Shown one piece after another: positions 29,750 to 38,935 of a stretch of 40,101 nucleotides of DNA. The notes under the pieces are model-generated. The model was not told the origin of the DNA, ran no database searches, and saw only the letters and a program-made list of their open reading frames with translations. The position numbers and the translations under genes were made by a program. Positions within the stretch are counted from its first letter, which is position 1. Each line of letters opens with the position of its first letter. The stretch spans positions 1 to 40,101 of the forward strand of contig JAFGMN010000015.1 of the NCBI GenBank assembly GCA_016927515.1. Direction: 5' to 3'. Source of the DNA: a candidate division CSSED10-310 bacterium. Its GTDB lineage: Bacteria > CSSED10-310.

Positions 29750-31570
29750 TTATTCGATTGTGCCGTCGGCGCCTGAGAAGTAGACGATACCCCAGTCATC
29801 TGTTGAGGGACCGTTGTTTCTACCCAGTATCCGGGCATCTCCTAACACCCACCACCGGTTATAAGATTTTTTATACTCTGGAAGATGCTTCAACGATCCC
29901 CGCGAAATCGCCACTGGAGAATCCGTCGAAATCAACTCAACCTTGATTTCCCGGGCATGGGAGGCGATGCTGCGTACGGGAATCTGAAGCCACGTGGGTG
30001 ATTGCCAAGGATCACTTACATCGACAGAAAAAAGCGTGTTTCCTGTTTCAGAACAGACAGGTTGATTATTGATAGACACTCTGAAATCCGCAGACCCAGG
30101 CGCTAACAGCCGGACATCGATCAAAACCTGATCATGATTTACTGTAATCGGTTTCCCTCTGCCATCCCGTTGAATGATTCGAGAAATCGAATCACCGGCT
30201 GCCAACGGAACCCACTCGACACGTCTGATGTCATTCAAAAAGCCAAAAACAGCGATACCAGCAACCACGACGAAGCCGACCCCCCCCTTTTTTATCCCTC
30301 GCCAATCGGATAACGTGTCAGTTAAAACAAGTCGGGAACCCAATATATATATCACTGGTAACATGACGACAGCATACCGCTGGTGAGCGTAGGTCAAGGC
30401 ATGCAAGCCCGAAATTCCAATCACTGCCAACGACAATGGAAAAACACGTCGCGTAGTAATCCCCGCTAACGCTCCCGATGCACCTGCAATCACCGTGATC
30501 CAATAGAACCAATAATACACTCTCAACCACACCGGAGGGTTGTCCGGCATCCAAGGAAACCGGAATCCGATCACCGGCCTGAGCCATAATCTTCTGAGTT
30601 TGACCGTTATCAACCGAAGCGTGTGCCAGGGTAACGTACGCTGCACCTGTTCCCAACCTTCCCTCAGAGAGGGCGTCACGTGTTCGTTCCCTTCCGTGAT
30701 CCACCAACCATCCGTTTCCAAATCATACCCTGCGTACAATGCAACACCAGAACGTGACGACCACAAAGCATCTGATTCCGGTAACATTTTCATTGCCGCT
30801 TTGCCTGCGATTGTCACAACAAGCATGACCAGCAGAAGCATGATCAACGGGCGATTGTGGCTCAGCCAGAAAGAAAGACTTCGAAACCTGGTTTGCCCCC
30901 AAAACCCCGCCTCTCGGCATCTTGACGCACCGTCCCGGGTTCGATTGGAAACGCTCTCAAACACTCCTGCAACGAGAATGATCATCGGCCAAATTGCAAA
31001 AGCCGGACGGGTTAAATACGCTATAGAAGAAAACAGACCGCATAAGAGCCATTGGTTTCGATAAAAAAAAAGCAACGACGTCAAAAGGATACATGTGCCC
31101 ACCGTTTCCGTCATAATCATTCGGCACATAGAAGCACTCGGAATCGACACAGCAAAAAGAATCGCTGAGACGAAACCGATCGTCTTTCCGAAACGATTCC
31201 CAATAGAAACAATCAGCAGTGCCGATACACAATCAATGAGGATGTTCAAGATTACTGATGCGATAATTGATGCGCCACCGAATATTTTATAAACCAGAGC
31301 GAGAAGAAGAGGATAAACCGGTCGGCGATCCCGAAGAACCATGCCCAGGATATCTGCTTGTCGCAGCGGTTCTCCACCTAACCATCCAGCCAGTTGATCC
31401 GCTGCAGTAAAGTACAACGCAGCATCATCCCGAGGTTCAGGAATTCCTCCCCACACACATACAGCTACCCGAAACCCAACGCACACAACCAATAGAGCCG
31501 GAATACACCATCGATGGACCACCCCTCTATTGGCTTTTCCCGAATACCTGTGGTCTTCCTGATCCATCAT
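29750..31570 (-). CDS. GT39-like multi-pass membrane glycosyltransferase
   Basis: 'GIPEPRDDAALYFTAADQLAG', 'RRPVYPLLLALVYKIFGGASIIASVILNILIDCVSALLIVSIG' typical of the family; many TM segments. Confidence 0.7.
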   Translation of the reverse strand: MMDQEDHRYSGKANRGVVHRWCIPALLVVCVGFRVAVCVWGGIPEPRDDAALYFTAADQLAGWLGGEPLRQADILGMVLRDRRPVYPLLLALVYKIFGGASIIASVILNILIDCVSALLIVSIGNRFGKTIGFVSAILFAVSIPSASMCRMIMTETVGTCILLTSLLFFYRNQWLLCGLFSSIAYLTRPAFAIWPMIILVAGVFESVSNRTRDGASRCREAGFWGQTRFRSLSFWLSHNRPLIMLLLVMLVVTIAGKAAMKMLPESDALWSSRSGVALYAGYDLETDGWWITEGNEHVTPSLREGWEQVQRTLPWHTLRLITVKLRRLWLRPVIGFRFPWMPDNPPVWLRVYYWFYWITVIAGASGALAGITTRRVFPLSLAVIGISGLHALTYAHQRYAVVMLPVIYILGSRLVLTDTLSDWRGIKKGGVGFVVVAGIAVFGFLNDIRRVEWVPLAAGDSISRIIQRDGRGKPITVNHDQVLIDVRLLAPGSADFRVSINNQPVCSETGNTLFSVDVSDPWQSPTWLQIPVRSIASHAREIKVELISTDSPVAISRGSLKHLPEYKKSYNRWWVLGDARILGRNNGPSTDDWGIVYFSGADGTIE

Positions 31571-33576
31571 CGAATCGCATCAACCGGCGCAGATGCATCA
31601 TGGGTTTCAAAAGGCAATGCGACGATACCGTTGGCCGGCGTTCCAACGCATACATGTGTCGCGCCCGGAGGAGCGTGAATCGACCAGGAATCGAAAGGTA
31701 ATGTAACTAAAATTTCCCAAGAGAATTCCGATAAGGCTCTCCAGTAAACACTGTGATCTCCTAACAGAACAAAGACCTGTCCCTCAATACGCCCCGCACC
31801 GTTTTTCTGACCATTTTTCTCACCGTCGCCCCCGGAGCGGCTCCCATCGGCAAACGGCTCACCGATATCTTCGGCTCGGCTTTTATTTTGAAAGGGTGTG
31901 TTTTCACGGAGACAGATATCCAGGCAAGAACCATCCGGCAGATTTCCGGTCGCCTGCGTGAATCGGCACCCATTGTCATACGAGGCCATTACACCTGAAC
32001 TCGTCGCCAGGTAAATCTGCGCTCCATCCCGAGTACCCGTAATCCGGCTGATTCGAGCCACCTCCGCAGGCAATGCGGCTCGTTCCCATTTTGCCTGCCC
32101 TGGCTCCAATCGAAACAACGCGCCCTCGGCACCCGCCATCAGCAAACCCGTAACCGGACATTTCCAGATGCAGTTGACGTTGATTTCCGAGGTTCCATAA
32201 TACAGGACTTCATGCCCGGTTTCTGTATTGACCTGATAAATCCCATCAAAGCCACCCACTAAAAGCGTGACACCATCATGCTCGAGATACATCGTCTTGA
32301 TCGTTTTTCCTTTTAAAAACCAGCGCCGATCATCGGTTTCCAGATGATAAACCGGATCCAATGCCATCCGGAATACACCATTGGACGTCGCTGCAAACAA
32401 ATAGCGATCGGTCGAAATCAAGGAACGGATATTGATCCCATTGCAATCCAGTGGAACACGCGACCACGAACGATTAAAATAACGCCACAATCCGTTGTGA
32501 GCGTGCTGGTACACTAACCCGGTCCACAGGACGGATTCCAACGATCCGGTCATTGCTCCTGGCGACGAAGCATCCAGACCGGAATTCATGCTTTCCGTTT
32601 CGGGAGGATCGAACCGGTATCGCATCACTCCGCTTCCCTCCGTCGCGATATAAAGAAGTCCATGCTCATCTTTCGTGATGTCATGCACAACAACCTCGGG
32701 TATTATCTGCATCCAAGCATCTGCAGCATCCCTGAACAGATGCAGGCCGTTCTCCGTTCCCGCAAGGACATCTCCGTGGCTGTTCCTCCCGGCATGCGCC
32801 AGGCAATGAATGCGTTTGCCCTTTAATCCAATGCGCTTCTTAACCCAGGAGACCGATTCACTGTCCCTGCGATAGGCGTGCCCGCATGTTCCCGCCCATA
32901 ACCTGTCCCCCGTATCAAAGAACAGTGTAAAGACATCACTGTCCGGTGCCATGCCGCTATGCACAGGGATCCAGGTTCGACCGAAATCCCGTGTCTTAAA
33001 GGGGCGTTGCCACGATCCGGCATAGAGCAGATCGGGATCATTCGGATCGATGGCCAGTGATTCGATTTCCGTATTCGGAAGTTGCATCTCAGCGGATTTC
33101 CAGCTCCGGCCGCCGTTGAAACTATAATGTAAGCGCTCATTGGTTCCGACGAAGATTCTCGGAGGATCTTCCTCTGAAAGGGCCAGCGATCGGATTGGGA
33201 GTTCCGGCATGAGAATATCGGGAGTGAAAACACCGCTGCGGAGTTGGTCTACGGAGGTGCGGATCAATAATCCCCGTCGGAGATCACGAAACACGAAGTA
33301 GACTGTATCGGTCGTTGGATGGAAGGTTATCTGTTCCACCGTCATCCCGCGGGTCAGGCTTGCCGGCGTGATGTCTTTCCAGAACTCGCCGTAATGTGTG
33401 CTCACATACAGTCGGCCATTGAATCCGCCGGCCAGGAGAATCCCATCGCGACAATACTCGATCGATTTGAAACTGCCCCCTGGCGGTCCCAGGAGCGAAT
33501 ACTCAATTGCCCCGGCTGCCGGAGCAGCCAGGGCAATGATGACACATATCAGAAACGATGCCGCCTTGAAGGCCAT
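31567..33576 (-). CDS. Exported beta-propeller protein (BNR/Ycf48-like repeats)
   Basis: Signal peptide; repeats such as 'YSFNGGRSWKSAEM', 'FKTRDFGRTWIPVHSG', 'YDNGCRFTQATG'. Stop overlaps the next start by 4 nt. Confidence 0.7.
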   Translation of the reverse strand: MAFKAASFLICVIIALAAPAAGAIEYSLLGPPGGSFKSIEYCRDGILLAGGFNGRLYVSTHYGEFWKDITPASLTRGMTVEQITFHPTTDTVYFVFRDLRRGLLIRTSVDQLRSGVFTPDILMPELPIRSLALSEEDPPRIFVGTNERLHYSFNGGRSWKSAEMQLPNTEIESLAIDPNDPDLLYAGSWQRPFKTRDFGRTWIPVHSGMAPDSDVFTLFFDTGDRLWAGTCGHAYRRDSESVSWVKKRIGLKGKRIHCLAHAGRNSHGDVLAGTENGLHLFRDAADAWMQIIPEVVVHDITKDEHGLLYIATEGSGVMRYRFDPPETESMNSGLDASSPGAMTGSLESVLWTGLVYQHAHNGLWRYFNRSWSRVPLDCNGINIRSLISTDRYLFAATSNGVFRMALDPVYHLETDDRRWFLKGKTIKTMYLEHDGVTLLVGGFDGIYQVNTETGHEVLYYGTSEINVNCIWKCPVTGLLMAGAEGALFRLEPGQAKWERAALPAEVARISRITGTRDGAQIYLATSSGVMASYDNGCRFTQATGNLPDGSCLDICLRENTPFQNKSRAEDIGEPFADGSRSGGDGEKNGQKNGAGRIEGQVFVLLGDHSVYWRALSEFSWEILVTLPFDSWSIHAPPGATHVCVGTPANGIVALPFETHDASAPVDAIR
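32900..32909 (-). repeat. GGGACAGGTT dispersed motif
   Basis: Codes G-D-R-L in the propeller protein. Confidence 0.9.
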
Positions 33577-33593
33577 AGGATCGGAATAAAACC

Positions 33594-35075
33594 TTATTCC
33601 ACCGGCATCTCGACCATCATGATGACTTCAACGCGACGATTAATAATTCGACCGTCCATTGTCGCGTTGTCAACCATGGGTTCGGTTTCCCCCATACTCT
33701 TCACATCGAACCGAGCCGCTTCAATGCTATGACGATCGACCAAGTATTTTTTCACGTTCTCGGCTCGCTTTAAACCGATTTTCATGTTGGCTTCTTCTGA
33801 ACCGCTGGAGTCCGTATGTCCAACAAGCTCCACTGTTACGCCTGGATACTCCTGGATTTTCACAGCGATGTCGTCGAGAATGGCCTTGGCCACGTTATCC
33901 ACCCGGGTCCCCTGCTTGAAGGGAACTACCGGCAGATCGAGCTTGACGATTTCCGTCCGAGGGCGGAACGCTTCAACTTTGATGACCACGCCACACTGGT
34001 TCGTGTAACCGCCGGCGTTCTGAACCTGAACATTCACTGTGTATGTCCCGGGATCGCATTCATCGGCATAAAAGATCGCTTCGTTTCCATTGGGCTCCAG
34101 CCGGCAGCCGGAGGATGTCCAATCATAGGTCAAATCTCCACCCAGCGGATCGGTGACATCCACGCGGATTCGGGTAAACTCACCCTGTATAACGGTCAGG
34201 TCTTCAGCGCTGCACACGACTTCCGGCACCGGAGGTGGTGTCGGAATCGGTGTGGGTGTGGGTTCGATTCGGTTGCTGGGAGAGAAACCGACCTGGACAA
34301 AACCACCCACCGGGCAGCTGTAATCTTCCATGTTAAACGAGTAACGCATCCCACCGCCGAATGTGCCGCCGTACGAGCAATGATAGCGGAAGCCAGCTGT
34401 CAGATCCATGGGATCATTCGGTTCGATGTCAGAATAGGATGTTTCACCGGTGAATTCGGCGATGAACTGCCACTTTTCACTGATATCCGATTCGAAACCG
34501 ATTCCCCATAGAAACTGATCATCGAAGTCAACATCGTCGGGTTCACCGACCATCCGGTACCCCAGGTTGACATGCAGTCGGCTGGAAGCAAATGTACGCG
34601 TCAGCAACAGGCTTAATCCGTAATCTTCTTCGCCGGTTCCCAGGCCGTCTTCTTCATCGGCGGTAGCGATTTTTCCCTGGAGCAGGGCTCCGAAGGCCCA
34701 GTCTTCACTATCGTAAATCCTGGCTTTTAAATTGACGAATACGTCGCCGAAACCATCAGAATCATCGAGATATGGACTGCGGCGGATATCCAGATAGTTC
34801 GGACTTACGGAGACTTCGAGGAAATCCGTGATACCCAAGGCGATCGGGAACAGATAGTACGTGTAATCCAACGACACATACTCCGATCCATACATAGCAT
34901 CCCATTCACGATCGATGTTCGCAAAGTAGAGACTCCATGCATATTCCATCGACTCCAGATTGCGAGCGCTGTATACACTGAATGTTCCCGTGGGACCCAT
35001 CCAGGTCGTATCCAGCGCCAATGCGCCCGGAATGACTGCTAACATTAAAATTCCCAACACACAATTTCGAAACAT
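33594..35075 (-). CDS. OmpA-family outer-membrane protein with PKD-like domain
   Basis: Signal peptide; beta-barrel-like N-terminus; PKD-like 'DPLGGDLTYDWTSSGC'; C-terminal OmpA 'VELVGHTDSSGSEEANMKIGLKRAENVKKYLV'. Confidence 0.85.
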   Translation of the reverse strand: MFRNCVLGILMLAVIPGALALDTTWMGPTGTFSVYSARNLESMEYAWSLYFANIDREWDAMYGSEYVSLDYTYYLFPIALGITDFLEVSVSPNYLDIRRSPYLDDSDGFGDVFVNLKARIYDSEDWAFGALLQGKIATADEEDGLGTGEEDYGLSLLLTRTFASSRLHVNLGYRMVGEPDDVDFDDQFLWGIGFESDISEKWQFIAEFTGETSYSDIEPNDPMDLTAGFRYHCSYGGTFGGGMRYSFNMEDYSCPVGGFVQVGFSPSNRIEPTPTPIPTPPPVPEVVCSAEDLTVIQGEFTRIRVDVTDPLGGDLTYDWTSSGCRLEPNGNEAIFYADECDPGTYTVNVQVQNAGGYTNQCGVVIKVEAFRPRTEIVKLDLPVVPFKQGTRVDNVAKAILDDIAVKIQEYPGVTVELVGHTDSSGSEEANMKIGLKRAENVKKYLVDRHSIEAARFDVKSMGETEPMVDNATMDGRIINRRVEVIMMVEMPVE

Positions 35076-35136
35076 AACAAACCTCCTTCTCACTCATCGC
35101 TCATCGGCTGAGTTATATTAAAGTGGAATTCTAAGA

Positions 35137-36633
35137 TCAAATCGATGTTTTGGCAAGACCCTTTGTTTCAACGGTGCTGACCGTCAGGATTTTCAGAAAA
35201 TTCGTGGGTTCTTTTGCCGGCAGTGGATGTCCACCAACCATCACCACCTGCTGCCCGGGTTGAGCAAGTCCCCGCTCGGCGGCCAACAAGGATATTTTTT
35301 TCTCCAAAATGTCGAGAAGAGGATCAAACGGAATCAACATCGGACGCACTCCCCACACAAGTGCCATTTGTCGATACACAGCGGAATCCGGGGTCAGAGC
35401 AATAATCGGGATGTCCGGGCGCTCGCGGGAGATCAGACGGGCTGTCAACCCGCTCTGCGTAAAAACAACGATGGCCCGGATAAAATCAGCTCGTGACAGC
35501 GCACAGGCGGCTTCTGCAATGGCAGTACTGCTTTCCAGGCTAGCCAGGGATGTGGAAGGGACAGGTTGTCGTGAAATTGAAAACAGACTGCCTTGAGGAT
35601 CGACCCGGCTGTGAAGAGGAATGTGGGATTCGGCCAGTGGAGCGATTCGCGCCAACATCTGAACCGCTTCCAGCGGATAGCAACCCGTCGCAGTTTCTCC
35701 GCTCAACATGACAGCATCGGTACCGTCAATAATGGCATTGGCGACATCACTGACTTCAGCCCGAGTCGGTCGTGGGTTCCGGATCATGGAATCGAGCATC
35801 TGGGTTGCGGTGATCACAGGTTTGCCTGCGCTGTTGGCGATGGCGATCAATTGCTTTTGGACGATCGGAACGCGTTCGGCTGAAATTTCGACACCCAGAT
35901 CCCCTCGCGCCACCATGATGCCGTCCGCTGCCGAAACGATATCCCGGAACGCCGCCAAGGCTTCTGGCCGTTCGATTTTTGCGATGATCCAGGGCGCTTT
36001 CCCTTGGGCCGCCGCCATGGCCCGGGCTTCTATGATGCAATCCGGAGACCGAACAAAAGAAATCGCCACGAAATCGACTCCGGCATTCACGCCGAAGGCC
36101 AGATCGAGCATGTCTTTTTCAGTCAGGGATGGCGCCGTCAAAGGGACTCCCGGAAGATTGATACCCTGTCGCTGGCTCAGTATACCACCGACACGAACCG
36201 TGCAATGAATATCAGACCCTTGGATTTCCTCCACTTTCAACTCGATCAAGCCATCGGAAACTAACAACCTGTCCCCTTTTTTAACGTCTCCCGGAAGGGC
36301 GGAATACGATGTGCCGACACAGCGATCCGAGCCGATGACCTCCCGTGTGGTGATGGTGAATGGATGACCGGGTAACAACCTGACCGGCTCCCCGTTCGCC
36401 AACGGACCCGTCCGGATCTTGGGTCCCTGTAGATCCATCATAATCGCCACCGGTTCTCCAAGGTCTCTCTCCGCAGACCGGATCCTGCCAATATACTCTT
36501 GGTGCATTTCCTGTGAGCCGTGCGAAAAATTCAACCGGAATACCGTGACTCCCGCATTGATCATGCGACGGATCATTTCCGGTGAATCACACGCGGGACC
36601 CAGCGTAGCGACAATTTTTGTCCGACACATCAT
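35137..36633 (-). CDS. pyk: Pyruvate kinase
   Basis: RTKIVATLGPACDSPEMI, MMDLQGPKIRTG, ISFVRSPDCI, IIAKIERPEAL, GIMVARGDLGVEI, MLDSMIRNPRPTRAEVSDVANAIIDGTDAVMLSGETA. Confidence 0.96.
   Translation of the reverse strand: MMCRTKIVATLGPACDSPEMIRRMINAGVTVFRLNFSHGSQEMHQEYIGRIRSAERDLGEPVAIMMDLQGPKIRTGPLANGEPVRLLPGHPFTITTREVIGSDRCVGTSYSALPGDVKKGDRLLVSDGLIELKVEEIQGSDIHCTVRVGGILSQRQGINLPGVPLTAPSLTEKDMLDLAFGVNAGVDFVAISFVRSPDCIIEARAMAAAQGKAPWIIAKIERPEALAAFRDIVSAADGIMVARGDLGVEISAERVPIVQKQLIAIANSAGKPVITATQMLDSMIRNPRPTRAEVSDVANAIIDGTDAVMLSGETATGCYPLEAVQMLARIAPLAESHIPLHSRVDPQGSLFSISRQPVPSTSLASLESSTAIAEAACALSRADFIRAIVVFTQSGLTARLISRERPDIPIIALTPDSAVYRQMALVWGVRPMLIPFDPLLDILEKKISLLAAERGLAQPGQQVVMVGGHPLPAKEPTNFLKILTVSTVETKGLAKTSI
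35558..35567 (+). repeat. GGGACAGGTT dispersed motif
   Basis: Antisense to pyk; codes Q-P-V-P. Confidence 0.9.
36266..36275 (-). repeat. GGGACAGGTT dispersed motif
   Basis: Codes G-D-R-L in pyk. Confidence 0.9.
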
Positions 36634-36645
36634 GCGATCTCCTCA

Positions 36646-38001
36646 CTAAAAATACATGCCTGGAATCCAAACCCACCATAAAGAAACCGCTGCAACCATC
36701 CACATAACAACCTGTCCCCCTATGGCAACCACCCGATGCCACTGCTGCGGCACCAGATAGCTCCATCCAGCGGCGACTCCAATTCCAAAAACCGGCCATG
36801 CGGCAAAGAGATAACGGCCCTGGGATAAATGCCCACGAATGCCATATTGACCGGCTCCCGCCCACATCATGCCCCCGATGAAAATCCATAGAAGCGCAAC
36901 GTGCCACGGATCCCGCAACACCATCGGTCTTCGCCAGCGGATCAGGGCTCCAAGCCAACCGAGCCCGGCGCCGCATGCGATGAAGCCATACAGGCCATAG
37001 ATCCATACAGGGCCATCCTGTGATAACCAACCGTAGAAAAGGATCGTTCCACGCCAGAAAAACGAGGCGAATTCAAGCCACCATGACGGATTGGAAGCGA
37101 CGGGAGACGGTTCCACGGCCAGTTGATAGAACGTTGTGACCAAGCGGATCACTGCCGACCGGACGACTAACGGGTGAGTGATCAGCAGAAAGACCGTACA
37201 ACCCGCGGAAATCCCACCGATCAGCAACCCAACCCCAGCATTCATCCACCGCCCTGAAGGCTCCTGATGGCGTCCCCTTGACCCCCGGCGGTGCCCGACG
37301 AGCATTGCCACAGCAGCCCCCGGAACCAGTGCCAATGCGGCACGGTGCGTGAGCAAGGTCAGCAGCAGGGCGGCGGCCAGGAGAAGATATCCGCGGTTCC
37401 GTCGGCTGGGAACGAGCAGCCAGAATGAGGCCAATGTTATCATTCCACCACTGACCCATGCGAGGTTCGATGGATTCAACGCGCCAGACATGTATACATA
37501 TTGCGGCACAGCCACTGCCGACACCACCGCACTCTGCCAGAACGGATCCCGAAAAACCTCCCGGGCAATCCGGCACTGGATCGCCACCGCCACGCCGGCA
37601 ATGGCGACGCTGAGAAGACGCAACAGGAATAAGGCATTCAGAATCGATGCGACGTTAAACAACGCAAGCAAGCGATGCGCAATCAGATAAAACGTCGTCG
37701 GCTTGGCAAATTGCGTCGGAATGACCCGCAGCATCGGCGCTTGATAAAACGTGTGTGGAATATGTTCCGGCATTTCCGCACCGGCACGCTGCCAAAACAG
37801 ATGCCGGTCCATCTCCAACAGAATTTGTTTTTCAAGCGCTTCTCGCCGCAGCGGATCCTGCGATTCCATGCACCCGGCCAAATAGGTCGACTCGTCCGGA
37901 AACATAAACGGTGGTGTCCACATCGCAAACGAAAGGGCCGTCACCATAAATACCAGCCACACCCAAACCAGATGCGAACACTGGTTGTCAAAATCCTGCA
38001 T
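36646..38001 (-). CDS. Multi-pass membrane protein, glycosyltransferase-like (ORF opens at 38163)
   Basis: Hydrophobic multi-TM protein with 'WTPPFMFPDESTYLAG' near the N-terminus; overlaps the upstream gene. Confidence 0.6.
   Translation of the reverse strand: MQDFDNQCSHLVWVWLVFMVTALSFAMWTPPFMFPDESTYLAGCMESQDPLRREALEKQILLEMDRHLFWQRAGAEMPEHIPHTFYQAPMLRVIPTQFAKPTTFYLIAHRLLALFNVASILNALFLLRLLSVAIAGVAVAIQCRIAREVFRDPFWQSAVVSAVAVPQYVYMSGALNPSNLAWVSGGMITLASFWLLVPSRRNRGYLLLAAALLLTLLTHRAALALVPGAAVAMLVGHRRGSRGRHQEPSGRWMNAGVGLLIGGISAGCTVFLLITHPLVVRSAVIRLVTTFYQLAVEPSPVASNPSWWLEFASFFWRGTILFYGWLSQDGPVWIYGLYGFIACGAGLGWLGALIRWRRPMVLRDPWHVALLWIFIGGMMWAGAGQYGIRGHLSQGRYLFAAWPVFGIGVAAGWSYLVPQQWHRVVAIGGQVVMWMVAAVSLWWVWIPGMYF
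36709..36718 (-). repeat. GGGACAGGTT dispersed motif
   Basis: Codes G-Q-V. Confidence 0.9.
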
Positions 38002-38935
38002 CGAATCCGCCGTCCTTCCACCCGGTCCATTCTTCACGGAAATACTCAAACAGAATTTTCGTCGGTGAAATACTCCATCTACTCGCAGGCCCCGACTCAA
38101 ACCGCGCGGCCGGAATATGCGACAGATGCCGGTCCGGCGACCAGGCGAGAGCTGCATGCTCAATCCGATTCACCACGGCCAGATCGGGCATCATTTTGCG
38201 GACGGTTTCCACGATGTGCAGCGCTTGTTCCGGGTCGTTTTCCCGCACCAAGGCCAATTCGGCCAGTCGGAGATGGCAGAATACTTCACCGGGATCGCGG
38301 GCCAACCCGTCCCGGTACATGCGATGAGCGGTATCAATCCATCCAACGGCTCGCCACGCATCACCCACATCGACATACACAAGACCCAAATACCCGGAAG
38401 CGATCATCGCCCGGTGGTAATCGGCATGCGCACCCAGGTAATCGCCTTCCAGTAACCGACTGTGACCCATGGCCAACCATGCGTCATGCCGTCCCGGCAT
38501 CACCTGGATCGCTTCCGCCCAATCGGCACGCGCCCGCATAACCTGTCCCTGCTTTTGGAAGCATATTCCCCGGTTCAGCAACACGAAATAATCCGGCTGC
38601 GTATCACCGGATCGTTCATTGTGGAGCACAGCGATTCGGTCGAATGCCGATACGGCCTCGCTGAAACGCCCGCTCAGCATGGCACTGATGGCCTGCTTGC
38701 GTATCAATTCCAACCGCCACCGGTCAATATCCGGAGAGGGGCTGGACGGCCGCTGATCCAGAGCCTGATTGGCGGATGTATACGCATGAAGCGCTTCGAA
38801 TATCACTGCACAGGTGGTGCTGGAAATAATTTGGGCCGGTCGGCAAAACGGCTGTGCAAAGCCGATGACGACGATTATGATCAGCCACGGGACCGCAAAA
38901 CCAAACCACGGATTATTCCATTCATGACGGCGCAT
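37988..38935 (-). CDS. Membrane-anchored TPR protein (ORF opens at 39097)
   Basis: N-terminal TM; TPR-like 'YFVLLNRGICFQKQGQVMRARADWAEAIQVMPGRHDAWLAMGHSRLLEGDYLGAHADYHRAM'. Confidence 0.65.
   Translation of the reverse strand: MRRHEWNNPWFGFAVPWLIIIVVIGFAQPFCRPAQIISSTTCAVIFEALHAYTSANQALDQRPSSPSPDIDRWRLELIRKQAISAMLSGRFSEAVSAFDRIAVLHNERSGDTQPDYFVLLNRGICFQKQGQVMRARADWAEAIQVMPGRHDAWLAMGHSRLLEGDYLGAHADYHRAMIASGYLGLVYVDVGDAWRAVGWIDTAHRMYRDGLARDPGEVFCHLRLAELALVRENDPEQALHIVETVRKMMPDLAVVNRIEHAALAWSPDRHLSHIPAARFESGPASRWSISPTKILFEYFREEWTGWKDGGFDAGF
38540..38549 (-). repeat. GGGACAGGTT dispersed motif
   Basis: Codes G-Q-V. Confidence 0.9.

Noticed and set aside
35214-36264. Plus-strand ORFs overlapping pyruvate kinase
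   Set aside because: Antisense shadows of a strongly conserved enzyme; composition not protein-like.
37675-38541. 288-aa plus-strand ORF
   Set aside because: Antisense to the membrane/TPR operon, Arg/His/Pro-rich; no recognisable fold.
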